64,000 nucleotides of DNA from assembly GCA_003797895.1 (NCBI GenBank), contig RKQB01000003.1, forward strand, positions 620,001 to 684,000. Direction: 5' to 3'. This document shows, in pieces, positions 18,000-27,800 of the stretch. Source of the DNA: Cyclobacteriaceae bacterium YHN15. GTDB lineage: Bacteria > Bacteroidota > Bacteroidia > Cytophagales > Cyclobacteriaceae. The first letter of the stretch is position 1; each line of letters opens with the position of its first letter. The position numbers were made by a program, and so were the translations under genes. Under the pieces are notes generated by a model, which was not told where the DNA came from, did not search any database, and saw only the letters and a program-made list of their open reading frames with translations.

Positions 18000-20729
18000 C
18001 TATGGTTTGGTTAAAAACTCATCCAAATTCAATAAAGCATTTGCGACAATAGTGTAGGCTGCCCATTTACTTCGGTCCAATTTTGAATCAGCAACCAATT
18101 CGAATGAATTATTGTCAATTTCTTGATCATTCAGAGCAGCCTGATATAAATTCAACAGGGATTCTCTTTTGGTCACAGAAATTGGAACGAGCATCAAATC
18201 CTCATATGCCTTGGAAATTATCACTTTTGGATCACCCTCTTCTTGTAATGCCATATTCCTGCCCAATACTTTAGCTGCTTCAAAGTATACCGGATCATTT
18301 AAAGTTACCAAAGCTTGCAAAGGGGTATTCGTTACAATCCTTTTGCTGAGACAAACTTCCCTACTGCTTGCATCAAAGCTCATAAAAGAAGGATAAGGGC
18401 TGGTCCGCTTTAAAAAGGTATAGATAGACCTTCTATATCTGTCTTCTCCTTCACTTGTCACCCATGATTCACCACTATATACCGTCTGCCAAATACCTTC
18501 CGGTTGGGGAGGCATGACACTTTTTCCATACATTTTACTGCTCAAAAGTCCAGTTACGGAAAGTGCCTGATCCCTGACTTTTTCTGCCGATAACCTAAAT
18601 CTCGGTCCTCTTGCATACCATCTGTTTTCTGGATCTCTTTGGTGGAGATCAGCGGTTAAAACAGAACTTTGTCTATAGGTATAGGACATTACAATTTCTT
18701 TTATTAGACTTTTAATGCTCCAATTGTATTCGTACATGAGTTGCCAGGAAAGATAGTCCAATAATTCCGGATGAGAAGGTATATCAGATTGACTTCCCAT
18801 ATCTTCCAGGGAATTAACCAATCCTCTTCCAAAGAATTGATCCCAAATTCTGTTTACAACTGTTCTTGCTGTCAGGGGATTTTCCTTAGATGTCAACCAA
18901 TAAGCAAAACCCAATCTGTTCTCAGGCCATTCCTCATTCCATGAATTGAATATTTCAGGTGTTTTGGGTTTAACCTCTTCCCTTGGCAAAAGCCAATTTC
19001 CCCTTTCAAAAACATAGGATTTTCTGAACATATAATCGGGGTTTTCTATCATAATTGGGAGGGATAAAGGACTGGAATTGAGAATTTTAAGAAATTCATC
19101 CTGCATTTTATCATGCAATTTATCCTGATTCCCGGGCAAAGAAGGTATAAAAGCAAACCATACAATTGCCGAAGTGGATTGTTGTGGCTTAGCGCTTGGA
19201 TTTTTGGCAGTAATATACAGGTCTATTCTTTGATTTACAGGTTTAAATGGAATGGACCTCGTCACTCTCCCCTTTGTATTGTTGATTGTAAATTCAGATA
19301 AAATCTCTCCATCAGGCCCACCGTTTCTGATGACCATGGCAGTTCCATCTATATCTGCCCAATAATTGAGCAAAAGCCTATCCGAATTTATTGTATTTAT
19401 ATTTTTCAGATAAGTGGAACCATTATGCCATAATCCAAGCCATTTGGTGTCTATCAATTCTCCATTGTAAAAATCTTCGCAAAGATGGGCATGGTATTTT
19501 GGCTCCTGAAATTTTAAAAAGTCGCTGTAGAACTTTTCTTCTTGGTCTGTTGAGATTTCCACTAACCATTTTCTTAATTGGTCAATTTTTGACTTATCTT
19601 GCGTATTATACATTCGGAGTTTTGGTTCTTCATCATGGGTGTCCTCATCCCTACTATTGTTGAAATATGCCAGTGATTGAAAATATTCCTCATGCCTTAT
19701 CGGATCATAAGGATGGCTATGACACTGAACACAGGCCATGGTAGTGCTTTGCCAAACTTCATAGGTCGTATTCACCCTGTCCAAAACAGCCGCCACTCTG
19801 AACTCTTCATCCTCTGTCCCACCTTCATCATTGTTCATCGTATTTCTGTGAAAAGAAGTAGCAATCAACTGATCTTCGCTGGGGTTGGGCAATAGATCCC
19901 CCGCCAATTGTTCTATGGTAAACTGATCAAAAGGCATATCCGCATTAAAAGCCCGGATCACCCAGTCCCTATATGGCCACATAGTCCTTGAAACATCTCT
20001 TTCATATCCTTTGGTATCAGCATACCGGGCTAAGTCCAACCACCAGGATGCCATATTTTCACCATAAGCATTGGATGACAACAGTTCATCCACTATATCA
20101 CTATATGAAATTTGGTCATTGTTCCATTTTGCGATCAATTCCTTTGAGGGAGGAAGCCCGGTAATATCAAGAGAAAGTCTCCTAATCAATCTCATCTTAT
20201 CTTCTTCAGGAGAGGGGAAAAGGTTGTTTTCCTTCAGTTTTTGAAATACAAATGCATCTACCTGATTGGGAAAATGTCCATCTATATTCTTAGAAAAGGT
20301 TTTTCCATTTGTTGGGAACTTTGGTTTCTCCACAGGATTGTAAGCCCAATGTTTTCCCCATTTTGCTCCCTGTTTGATCCAATTTTCAAGTTTTTTTATT
20401 TCTTCTTTTGTCAAGGGAGGCCTGTGGTAAGGCATCTTCTGCTCGGGATCATCTTCATATAATCTTGAGATCAGCTCACTCCCCTGAGGATTGCCCGGGA
20501 TAATGGCAGGTTTACCTGATTCGGTGACCGCCATAGCTTCTTCCTCAAAAAGTACACTGAAGCCCCCATTTTTCTTGACACCACCATGACAGGAAATACA
20601 ATGTTTGTTCAGGATTGGTTTGATTTCAGTATTGAAATCAACCTGTTCCTCTTGGTTCATTACCAAAATGAGGCCGACCAAAAGAATTATAAAAACTGTA
20701 ACTACAATAGAAGGCTTATGAATGGACAT
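18000..20729 (-). CDS. PSD1 and Planctomycete cytochrome c domain protein (DUF1549/DUF1553)
   Basis: Large exported protein of 909 aa with an N-terminal anchor helix (residues 8-24). A PSCyt1 heme domain (CISCH at 44-48, possible axial Met in QKMPYH) is followed by DUF1549 (about 155-350, including a second CxxCH, CVQCH at 333-337), a lectin- or jellyroll-like middle, and DUF1553 (about 600-870: NRIWDQFFGRGLV, LSAEKVRDQAL). I start at ATG 20729; a TTG two codons earlier is less likely. First gene of the three-gene operon. Such proteins are abundant in Planctomycetes and of unknown function, presumably periplasmic oxidation or electron transfer. No exact promoter box was found in the short upstream gap. 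Confidence 0.85.
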   Translation of the reverse strand: MSIHKPSIVVTVFIILLVGLILVMNQEEQVDFNTEIKPILNKHCISCHGGVKKNGGFSVLFEEEAMAVTESGKPAIIPGNPQGSELISRLYEDDPEQKMPYHRPPLTKEEIKKLENWIKQGAKWGKHWAYNPVEKPKFPTNGKTFSKNIDGHFPNQVDAFVFQKLKENNLFPSPEEDKMRLIRRLSLDITGLPPSKELIAKWNNDQISYSDIVDELLSSNAYGENMASWWLDLARYADTKGYERDVSRTMWPYRDWVIRAFNADMPFDQFTIEQLAGDLLPNPSEDQLIATSFHRNTMNNDEGGTEDEEFRVAAVLDRVNTTYEVWQSTTMACVQCHSHPYDPIRHEEYFQSLAYFNNSRDEDTHDEEPKLRMYNTQDKSKIDQLRKWLVEISTDQEEKFYSDFLKFQEPKYHAHLCEDFYNGELIDTKWLGLWHNGSTYLKNINTINSDRLLLNYWADIDGTAMVIRNGGPDGEILSEFTINNTKGRVTRSIPFKPVNQRIDLYITAKNPSAKPQQSTSAIVWFAFIPSLPGNQDKLHDKMQDEFLKILNSSPLSLPIMIENPDYMFRKSYVFERGNWLLPREEVKPKTPEIFNSWNEEWPENRLGFAYWLTSKENPLTARTVVNRIWDQFFGRGLVNSLEDMGSQSDIPSHPELLDYLSWQLMYEYNWSIKSLIKEIVMSYTYRQSSVLTADLHQRDPENRWYARGPRFRLSAEKVRDQALSVTGLLSSKMYGKSVMPPQPEGIWQTVYSGESWVTSEGEDRYRRSIYTFLKRTSPYPSFMSFDASSREVCLSKRIVTNTPLQALVTLNDPVYFEAAKVLGRNMALQEEGDPKVIISKAYEDLMLVPISVTKRESLLNLYQAALNDQEIDNNSFELVADSKLDRSKWAAYTIVANALLNLDEFLTKP

Positions 20730-20824
20730 AGACAACAGACAGATTGATCCAAATTAATTAATTTTAGCTAAAAATCAATGTCTTATAAAAATGGCTAGTT
20801 ATAACTCCAAAAACCCTAAAAATT

Positions 20825-20859
20825 AAAAAGCCTGGATCAAAAAAATGATTCAGGCCTTT
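20825..20859 (-). terminator. Terminator after the threonine dehydrogenase gene
   Basis: A 13-position stem (20826-20838 with 20847-20859, one mismatch and one wobble) with an A/T loop. On the minus strand it ends in a T run. It separates the dehydrogenase transcript from the PSD1 operon. Confidence 0.7.
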
Positions 20860-20888
20860 GAAGTCTCAAAATCCATCAAAAATTCCTT

Positions 20889-21836
20889 TTAAAATGAATA
20901 GGTAGGGAGATGCTCCAAGATATCGGCAGTCATTTTTTCCAAATTATAGTGATGGCTCCATCCCCAATCTTCTCTCGCTCTACTGTCATCAATACTGTCA
21001 GGCCAACTGTCTGCAATTGCTTGACGAAAGTCAGGTTTATAACTAATTGAAAATTCGGGATAATGGGCTTTTATACTTTCAAAAATCTCTTTGGGAGAGA
21101 AACTCATAGCTGCTAAATTATAGCTGGATCGGATTTTCACCTTTTCTTTAGGGGCCTGCATCAAGTCTAAAGTTGCCTTAATCGCATCAGGCATGTACAT
21201 CATGGGCAGCAATGTATCCTCACTTAAAAAGGAAACAAAAGGCTCAACTGCAATAGCTTTATGGTATATATCCACTGCGTAATCGGTAGTCCCTCCGCCA
21301 GGCAGGGATTTATAACCGATTAATCCTGGATATCTCAAACTTCTGACATCTACCCCGAATTTTTGAAAATAATATTCACACCATCTTTCTCCTGCTTGTT
21401 TTGAAATGCCATATACTGTATTTGGCTCCTTGACACAAAATTGCGGGGTGTTGACTTTAGGGGTATTTGGACCAAAAACTGCAATGGAGGAAGGCCAATA
21501 TATCTTGTCCAGTTTTTCTTCTTTTGCAAGTTCTAATACAAAAAGTAGACTATCCATGTTTAAATTCCAGGCAAACAAAGGGTTTTTTTCTCCTGTCGCA
21601 GAAAGTACTGCGGCCAAATGATAAATCTGTCTGACATTTTCCTTTTTCACCAAATTCCTGAGCGATCCTTGATCCATTACATCAAGCACTTGGGATTTGC
21701 AATAATCAAACTTCTCCAATGAACTGGGATTAATATCTGTGGCAATTACCAGATCGCCTCCGTAGATGTTTGTAAGTGCTTGCGTAAGTTCTGAACCTAA
21801 TTGTCCAGCTGCGCCAATGATTAAAACTCTTTCCAT
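20889..21836 (-). CDS. tdh: SDR-type L-threonine 3-dehydrogenase
   Basis: NAD-dependent epimerase-like extended SDR of 315 aa. It shows the Rossmann motif GAAGQLG (8-14), the acidic D34 after IAT for NAD, and the catalytic pair Y142/K146 (YGISK). Sequence blocks such as LRYPGLIGYKSLPGGGTTDYA are typical of the threonine dehydrogenases known from Bacteroidota (Cytophaga, Flavobacterium) rather than the zinc MDR type. It oxidises L-threonine to 2-amino-3-ketobutyrate. The divergent neighbour 146 bp away is Kbl, which uses that product, and this supports the assignment strongly. A terminator lies 30 nt after the stop. Confidence 0.85.
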   Translation of the reverse strand: MERVLIIGAAGQLGSELTQALTNIYGGDLVIATDINPSSLEKFDYCKSQVLDVMDQGSLRNLVKKENVRQIYHLAAVLSATGEKNPLFAWNLNMDSLLFVLELAKEEKLDKIYWPSSIAVFGPNTPKVNTPQFCVKEPNTVYGISKQAGERWCEYYFQKFGVDVRSLRYPGLIGYKSLPGGGTTDYAVDIYHKAIAVEPFVSFLSEDTLLPMMYMPDAIKATLDLMQAPKEKVKIRSSYNLAAMSFSPKEIFESIKAHYPEFSISYKPDFRQAIADSWPDSIDDSRAREDWGWSHHYNLEKMTADILEHLPTYSF

Positions 21837-21886
21837 TTTAAAATTTCACATACTATAGTTCGTCAGAACCCTTGATGTTTTTTGAT

Positions 21887-21894
21887 TATATTTG
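21887..21894 (+). promoter_or_regulatory. Candidate -7 box (TATATTTG) upstream of kbl
   Basis: Exact TAnnTTTG match 88 nt before the kbl ATG, in the 146-bp divergent gap. No good -33 box at the normal distance, so this is tentative. Confidence 0.35.
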
Positions 21895-21982
21895 GGATTG
21901 AATGGCGTAAAAATAGTGATTTCAATTGATGAATTTCACTATTATTCAAATAGTGTTTTCATATACTTTACAATAAAAATTT

Positions 21983-23179
21983 ATGTACGATAATTTAAAA
22001 CCCAAATTAGAAAAAGAGTTAAAAGAAATTGAAGAGGCAGGACTCTTTAAAAGAGAAAGGGTGATCACTTCCCCTCAATCTGCCGAAATCACCATTTTAG
22101 GAGGACAAAAGGTGTTAAATTTCTGTGCCAACAACTATTTGGGACTTTCCTCCCATCCCAAAGTAATAGATGCTGCAAAAAAGGCAATAGATACCCATGG
22201 GTATGGCATGTCCTCTGTTAGATTTATATGTGGTACCCAGGATATTCACAAAGAACTGGAAGCAAAGATTTCTAAATTTCTGGGAACAGAGGATACTATT
22301 TTATATGCAGCAGCATTTGATGCCAATGGGGGGGTATTTGAACCTCTTTTTGGCCCTGAAGATGCCATCATTTCTGATGCCTTAAACCATGCATCAATTA
22401 TTGATGGTGTCAGACTTTGTAAAGCAATGCGATTCAGATACAACCACAATGACATGGAGGATCTGGAAGCTCAATTGAAAGATGCTGATGCCAAAGGGGC
22501 CCAACAGAAAATAATTGTAACTGACGGTGTTTTTTCCATGGATGGCACTATTGCTCAACTGGACAGAATAGTAGCATTGGCAGAAAAATACGAGGCACTG
22601 GTCATGTCAGATGAGTGCCATTCCACCGGATTTATGGGAAAAACAGGAAGGGGTGTACATGAATATAAAAATGTGATGGGCAAAATAGACATCATCACAG
22701 GAACCTTAGGCAAAGCATTGGGCGGTGCTTCTGGCGGCTTTACTTCCGGAAGAAAAGAAATAATTGAAATGCTCCGTCAACGCTCAAGACCTTATTTATT
22801 CTCCAATACCTTGGCCCCTTCAATTACCGGTGCTTCCATTGCTGTTTTTGATTTACTTTCGGAGACAACTGAGTTGCGGGATAAACTCGAGGAAAATACA
22901 AAATATTTCAGAAAAAAAATGACTGAGGCTGGTTTCGATATTAAGCCCGGCGAGCATGCCATTGTTCCCATTATGTTATATGACGCGGTCCTTTCACAAA
23001 GGATGGCCGAAAAACTCTTAGAGAAAGGTATTTATGTGATCGGTTTTTATTATCCTGTTGTACCTAAAGGTCAGGCTAGAATCAGGGTTCAAATTTCAGC
23101 AGGTCACGAAAGGCAGCATTTGGATCAGGCTATTCAGGCTTTCATTGAAGCTGGTAGGGAATTGGAAGTAATAAAATAA
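21983..23179 (+). CDS. kbl: Glycine C-acetyltransferase (2-amino-3-ketobutyrate CoA ligase)
   Basis: PLP-dependent alpha-oxoamine synthase of 398 aa that cleaves 2-amino-3-ketobutyrate with CoA into glycine and acetyl-CoA. It shows [10 protein letters not shown] near residue 46, the cofactor segment [10 protein letters not shown] (D210), and the PLP lysine in [13 protein letters not shown] (K244). Within the oxoamine synthases the divergent threonine dehydrogenase points to Kbl rather than serine palmitoyltransferase or BioF. The gene ends 22 nt before a shared hairpin terminator. Confidence 0.95.
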   Translation: MYDNLKPKLEKELKEIEEAGLFKRERVITSPQSAEITILGGQKVLNFCANNYLGLSSHPKVIDAAKKAIDTHGYGMSSVRFICGTQDIHKELEAKISKFLGTEDTILYAAAFDANGGVFEPLFGPEDAIISDALNHASIIDGVRLCKAMRFRYNHNDMEDLEAQLKDADAKGAQQKIIVTDGVFSMDGTIAQLDRIVALAEKYEALVMSDECHSTGFMGKTGRGVHEYKNVMGKIDIITGTLGKALGGASGGFTSGRKEIIEMLRQRSRPYLFSNTLAPSITGASIAVFDLLSETTELRDKLEENTKYFRKKMTEAGFDIKPGEHAIVPIMLYDAVLSQRMAEKLLEKGIYVIGFYYPVVPKGQARIRVQISAGHERQHLDQAIQAFIEAGRELEVIK

Positions 23180-23201
23180 AATTGATATTAACCGTAAATT
23201 G

Positions 23202-23239
23202 AAAAAGGCCATCCCGAGAATTCGAAATGGCCTTTTTTT
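23202..23239. terminator. Bidirectional terminator between kbl and tonB
   Basis: An 11-bp stem (23202-23212 with 23227-23237) flanked by A and T runs, between convergent genes. Works on both strands. Confidence 0.85.
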
Positions 23240-23252
23240 ATAAATAAACTAA

Positions 23253-23927
23253 TTATCCAAGTTTGAATCGAATAGGAAGTCTCATCCTCACCCTTACCGG
23301 ACGTCCTCTTTGCTTACCTGGAGTCCATTTAGGTGCGCCGGATACTACCCTGAGTGCTTCTTCGTCACAACCTCCACCAATTCCTCTTAGGATTTCAACA
23401 TCCTGAACAGAACCGTCTGTGTTAACAACAAACACAACGTATACCGTACCTTCAATACCCATCCTTCTAGCTTGGGTTGGATACTTAAGATTTTTCCTTA
23501 AATAATCATTCCAAGCCTCCATTCCTCCTGGAAATTCAGGAGAATTTTCAACCACATCAAAGATTTCGTCAGCTTTTTCTACGATAGGTGCATCGGCGAT
23601 AACAACCTCTTTGATCACCATATCTTCCTTAACATCCAAGTCAAAATTAACCTCGATTTTTTCTTCGATTTCAACTTCATCAGGAATTTCCTGAATAATT
23701 GGCTGTTCTATTGGTGGTGGTGGTGGTGGTGGCTGTTCCGTAATCGGAATATCCAGTAGTTCCTCAAAATCATCGGCAACCTGACCTAAATCCTTCAAAT
23801 TACGATCGTCAAAAGACTTGTATTCGAAAGCAAATAGAACCAGACCGACGCTTATGAGGAGACCAAGGTTCAGGAACATTCCTGATTTTTTGGTCAAATC
23901 CGCACTTGGCGTCTTTTTAGCTTCCAT
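23253..23927 (-). CDS. TonB-family energy transducer
   Basis: A 224-aa TonB: N-terminal transmembrane anchor (about residues 17-34, FLNLGLLISVGLVLFAF), a periplasmic linker with seven consecutive prolines and acidic repeats (EVEIEEKIEVNF), and a C-terminal TonB domain from about 130 (FPGGMEAWNDYLRKNLKYP, GIEGTVYVVFVV, GAPKWTPGKQRGRPV). It transmits proton-motive force to outer-membrane receptors. The proline tract is encoded by a (GGT)n-type repeat on the plus strand. It lies 71 nt downstream of the VanZ gene and shares a terminator with kbl. No ExbB/ExbD or receptor gene is adjacent. Confidence 0.9.
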   Translation of the reverse strand: MEAKKTPSADLTKKSGMFLNLGLLISVGLVLFAFEYKSFDDRNLKDLGQVADDFEELLDIPITEQPPPPPPPIEQPIIQEIPDEVEIEEKIEVNFDLDVKEDMVIKEVVIADAPIVEKADEIFDVVENSPEFPGGMEAWNDYLRKNLKYPTQARRMGIEGTVYVVFVVNTDGSVQDVEILRGIGGGCDEEALRVVSGAPKWTPGKQRGRPVRVRMRLPIRFKLG

Positions 23928-23998
23928 GGTTGTACTTTTTATGAAGGTTAATAAATTTTACAATCTAAGAGATAACAATTCTAACCAATTATTTTTAT

Positions 23999-24379
23999 TT
24001 ATACAAGCTTGCTTCCAGCCTTGTGTAAAATAATAAAACCGGTAAAACCAATTATGCCTCCTATAAGATTTGCGAGAATGTCCTCAAATTCAAAAGAACG
24101 GTTGGGAACGTACAACTGCAAATACTCTACTAATATAGGGAAAATTATTGTAAATACTAATAAGTTAGTCAATAATTTTTTCCATCTTAATTCTCCTCTA
24201 AGGTCTATAGTGCCCACTCTAGCCCATAGAAAAGTTAATATTGCAAACACGCCAAAGTGTACCAACTTATCTGCATATGGGAATAATGGCACTTTGGGTA
24301 AATTATTCCCGGGTGTCAACAAGGCGACTGTCACAAAGATAAGCCACAAAACAGCAGGCAATAATTTCTTATTTTTCAA
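23999..24379 (-). CDS. VanZ-family small membrane protein
   Basis: A 126-aa protein with about four transmembrane helices and the VanZ-like segment PLFPYADKLVHFGVFAILTFLWAR (Asp-Lys-x-x-His in helix 2). Function outside glycopeptide resistance is unknown, and resistance should not be inferred. The start is TTG (24377-24379, then AAA AAT AAG); there is no ATG upstream, and the reading frame is the same as gcvH, whose stop is 6 nt before. It follows gcvH in the sprA block. Confidence 0.75.
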   Translation of the reverse strand: MKNKKLLPAVLWLIFVTVALLTPGNNLPKVPLFPYADKLVHFGVFAILTFLWARVGTIDLRGELRWKKLLTNLLVFTIIFPILVEYLQLYVPNRSFEFEDILANLIGGIIGFTGFIILHKAGSKLV

Positions 24380-24385
24380 TGCAAA

Positions 24386-24763
24386 TTACGCTCCAATTAA
24401 TTCTGCGTATTCAGCAGCTGATAATAGGTCAGAAGGAAGATCACCGGAAACCTTCACCTTGATCATCCATCCCTCTCCATAAGGGGAATCATTTACCAAT
24501 TCTGGTGAGGATTCCAATTCCTCATTAAATTCTATGATTTCTCCATCTAAAGGCATGAATAAATCAGAAACGGTCTTCACCGCTTCCACGGTTCCGAAAA
24601 CCTCCCCAGCCTCAATACTTTCCCCCACTGTCTCCACTTCAACATAAACAATATCACCTAGCTCTCTTTGTGCAAACTCAGTAATACCTACCGTAGCAGT
24701 TCCGTTTTCAAACCTTACCCATTCATGGTCTTTGGTGTATTTTAATTCTTCTGGCAAATTCAT
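24386..24763 (-). CDS. gcvH: Glycine cleavage system H protein
   Basis: Lipoyl carrier of the glycine cleavage complex, 125 aa. The lipoylated lysine is K63 in [11 protein letters not shown], and the hallmark KYTKDHEWV is near the N terminus. I use the ATG at 24763 ([15 protein letters not shown]); nine extra residues are possible from 24790. It lies 56 nt after sprA and 6 nt before vanZ. The other gcv genes are not in view. Glycine from the nearby threonine pathway could feed this complex. Association of gcvH with sprA and ruvA is a pattern I recall from other Bacteroidota. Confidence 0.95.
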   Translation of the reverse strand: MNLPEELKYTKDHEWVRFENGTATVGITEFAQRELGDIVYVEVETVGESIEAGEVFGTVEAVKTVSDLFMPLDGEIIEFNEELESSPELVNDSPYGEGWMIKVKVSGDLPSDLLSAAEYAELIGA

Positions 24764-24819
24764 ATTTGAGTTTTTTATAAAGGTCGTCAAAAATACAAGT
24801 ATTCATCAAATCAAAAAAC

Positions 24820-27800
24820 CTATTGTGACAAATTAAATCTTAATTGTCCACCAAAGGCAGTTGAACTCCTTCTAAAGGCAGTTGTAACCCTTGGATCATT
24901 GATGGTACGGTCGAAATATAATTGAATATTCAAACTTTGATTAATGATATAGCCAATTGTCGGACGGATTTGAAGATTGAGATTTCCGTTTGTGATAGTA
25001 CTAACGTCTTCAATTTTCCTTTGGACTTGTCTGGTATCAACTACTCTGGTGCTCAATCTTATCTGAAGATCATTTTTCAATACTTCCTGCCTCCCCTGAA
25101 TCTTAAAAGGGATTTTTACCCCTGCTTTGGTATAGCCCAAGTCAAATCCAAAATCCCTGCTGTTCTGTTCAGTTACCTGTGCATTGGAAAAATTCAGACC
25201 AAGATTCCGCTCCAAATTGTACTCCATGGTTATATTCAACCGATCTTTGGTCAATAGACTAACCCCAATTAGAGGGGCAAAACGCTCGGTCAAAATCACC
25301 TGATTTAGAATAAAGATGGGTATATACTGACCAAACTCATCTGTCAATGAGGCCCTTGGAATCTGATTGATTCTATTGAACAATTCCAACCCATTTTGGT
25401 AAAGCAGTGAATTGGAGAAATTACTTACTTCATATGTAGATGCATATCCATGGGTAAGGTTGATCGATGAGAAGTATTCTCTCAATGCAGGAATCTGGGA
25501 TAGACCTTTGTAATCTACTCTCCAATTGGGAATTGGAATATTGGGAAAAGGATTCAAATTAATCCTGTCCGCATCTTTTCCTGAATAGGCCGCCAAAAAG
25601 GACAAAGTCAAAACATCCTGCCCATTTAAAGCAAATTCACCTCCAGGATTTTGGGCATTCAACCTCGATTGAATAATTGACCTATTGTTTTCAAAATCAG
25701 TAAATACCGGTGATATATTATTCCTGTCGTCCCTTTTAAAAGTGGTCCTGATAATGGAATAGGTAATGTTATATCCTGCCATTCTATTTGGGCTAAGAGA
25801 AACAAAGTCCCCAGGTTCTTCTGCAGAATTCCTGAATATTTCACTGTAATCCCCGATTTCACGCTTTCTTGCCTCAAACGTTATCCTGAAATCTTTAAAA
25901 GGTTCCGCAATCGCATTAATATTCAGGTTGATGGCACTATTTTGCCTAAAAGTCTGTGTAAGTTCTGAGCTGGGAGCAATCAACCCTTGATCTGCCAACC
26001 CAAATCTCACATTTGGATTCTGGCCCCCGAATACAAAGCCAAAGCCGGGATTCATAAAACTTCTGTCTAAACCAAACAATCCTGTATTTTCCATATAGCC
26101 AGGCAGAAATGTACCTTCCACAATAGAATACCTGAAATTGATATCTTTGAACATAGTGAGGAATTTTATCAGCCCATTTGTAAATGGCGTGCCAATAGTA
26201 TCCTCTGCATTGACTACCTGTCGACCAGGAATACTTGGACGTTTTGGGGTATATAGCGCTTTGAGTTTGGCATTTTTATTATATAGTTTCACCAAATCTA
26301 TCCTACCATTGATAGCCTGATCTCTGGTGTTCTGGATCATATTACCCAAAGTATCCTTTTGGCCTATGGCACCTGTCATCCATGTATAATTGGCCGAATA
26401 TCGGTAATCTACTCCAATCCAGTCCAGGGCCTTCACTTTGTCCAATGGGACTTTGTAGTTCAACATCAATTGGTGGTTGTAATTGGTAGGCCTTCCAAAA
26501 TTTCTCAGGTTGACTCTTACGGAATCACGGGCTTCCTGGGTATCCCGTGCCCCTTCCGGCTCATCAATTACCGCCAAAGTCCTGCTCATAAAATCAACCC
26601 TAAGATTTTTGGTCAAATCCCAGTTTAGATTAAAGTTTCTATTCAGAAAATAACTTTTCTGGTAAAATGGATCCACGCCATCAGTAGTCAATTGGTCATT
26701 TCTAAATTGGCTTCTCATAAACCTTCTATCCATATCTACCCTGGCCGAAACAGTAGTAGGCATAAAATTAAAATTCATGTCTCTCAATAGTCTGAAGTTT
26801 TGCCCGCCCGCCCATTCTGCATTTTTGAATGGCTCCAAAACCAAAGGTTTTGGTTGGTAGATATAGGCGATATTGCCTACCCTGGTTTCAAATTCATAGC
26901 TTTCTGTATTGATATTGCTCTGTCTTACTGAACCGAATGCATAAGAGAAGGAAAAATTACTCAGATCATAGAATTTAATGTTCTGTTTTTCCGGATTCCT
27001 GTTTTTCCGGACATTGGAAAACCCAATATTTCTTCTTCTTGACTGGTCCAACACTTGACTTTTGTACAAATCCCTTTCTCCATTAGTTTGAAACTTATCC
27101 AATGCCAAACTTAAAGGTACATCCGGATTTAGTGGATCAAATTGTGGCTTCACAGTCATATTCTCAAAACTGGCATACATGGGTATAGTTACATTCAATC
27201 CCTCTGGAAGCAATTTTTCAACATTCACATTGGTGGAAATGTCATATTGGGTTGCAGATTCCAGAGATCTTTGTGACAATCTTGTTTCAAGACCACCAAA
27301 CCCAACCGAATTGTGCCTGATGGATGTTGATATTGTAGCAACATCAGCAATTTGGGCATTCATAATACCATTTGCTGCCCAGCCATTGGATTGAATAAAA
27401 CCAGTGACCCTCAATTCATTGGCCCAAATACAAATAGACTTCGATGCTCCTCCTGTTGATCCAGGATTCCTTATTCCTATCATCATTCCCTGTATCAGGC
27501 TTAATTCAGGCCTACCTACCACTGTAACTTTATATTGCCTGATATCCTGACTATAAGCCAAGTTTAAAGGAACCCTTTGATTGTCCCTGTCCACTTTTAC
27601 CCCTACAATTTCCTTAATGGCAATATCAAGTTCGTTTTCCAAAGGCCAAATCTGTCTTGGGTCTCTGGTCCCAATGGGAGTTATAAAAAGTGGAACTTCT
27701 ATTTCATAATAATTATCCGTGTAATCAGTTCCCATCCTGATAAAGGCTGTTAACTCACCATCTTGGGCATCTTGAGAATCCGCATGTAAGAACATCTTGA

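Noticed and set aside
20730..20735. TTG start two codons before the PSD1 gene ATG
   Set aside because: The ATG at 20729 gives a normal signal anchor.
23999..24379. Glycopeptide resistance role for the VanZ protein
   Set aside because: No other van genes are present; VanZ-like proteins are widespread without that function.
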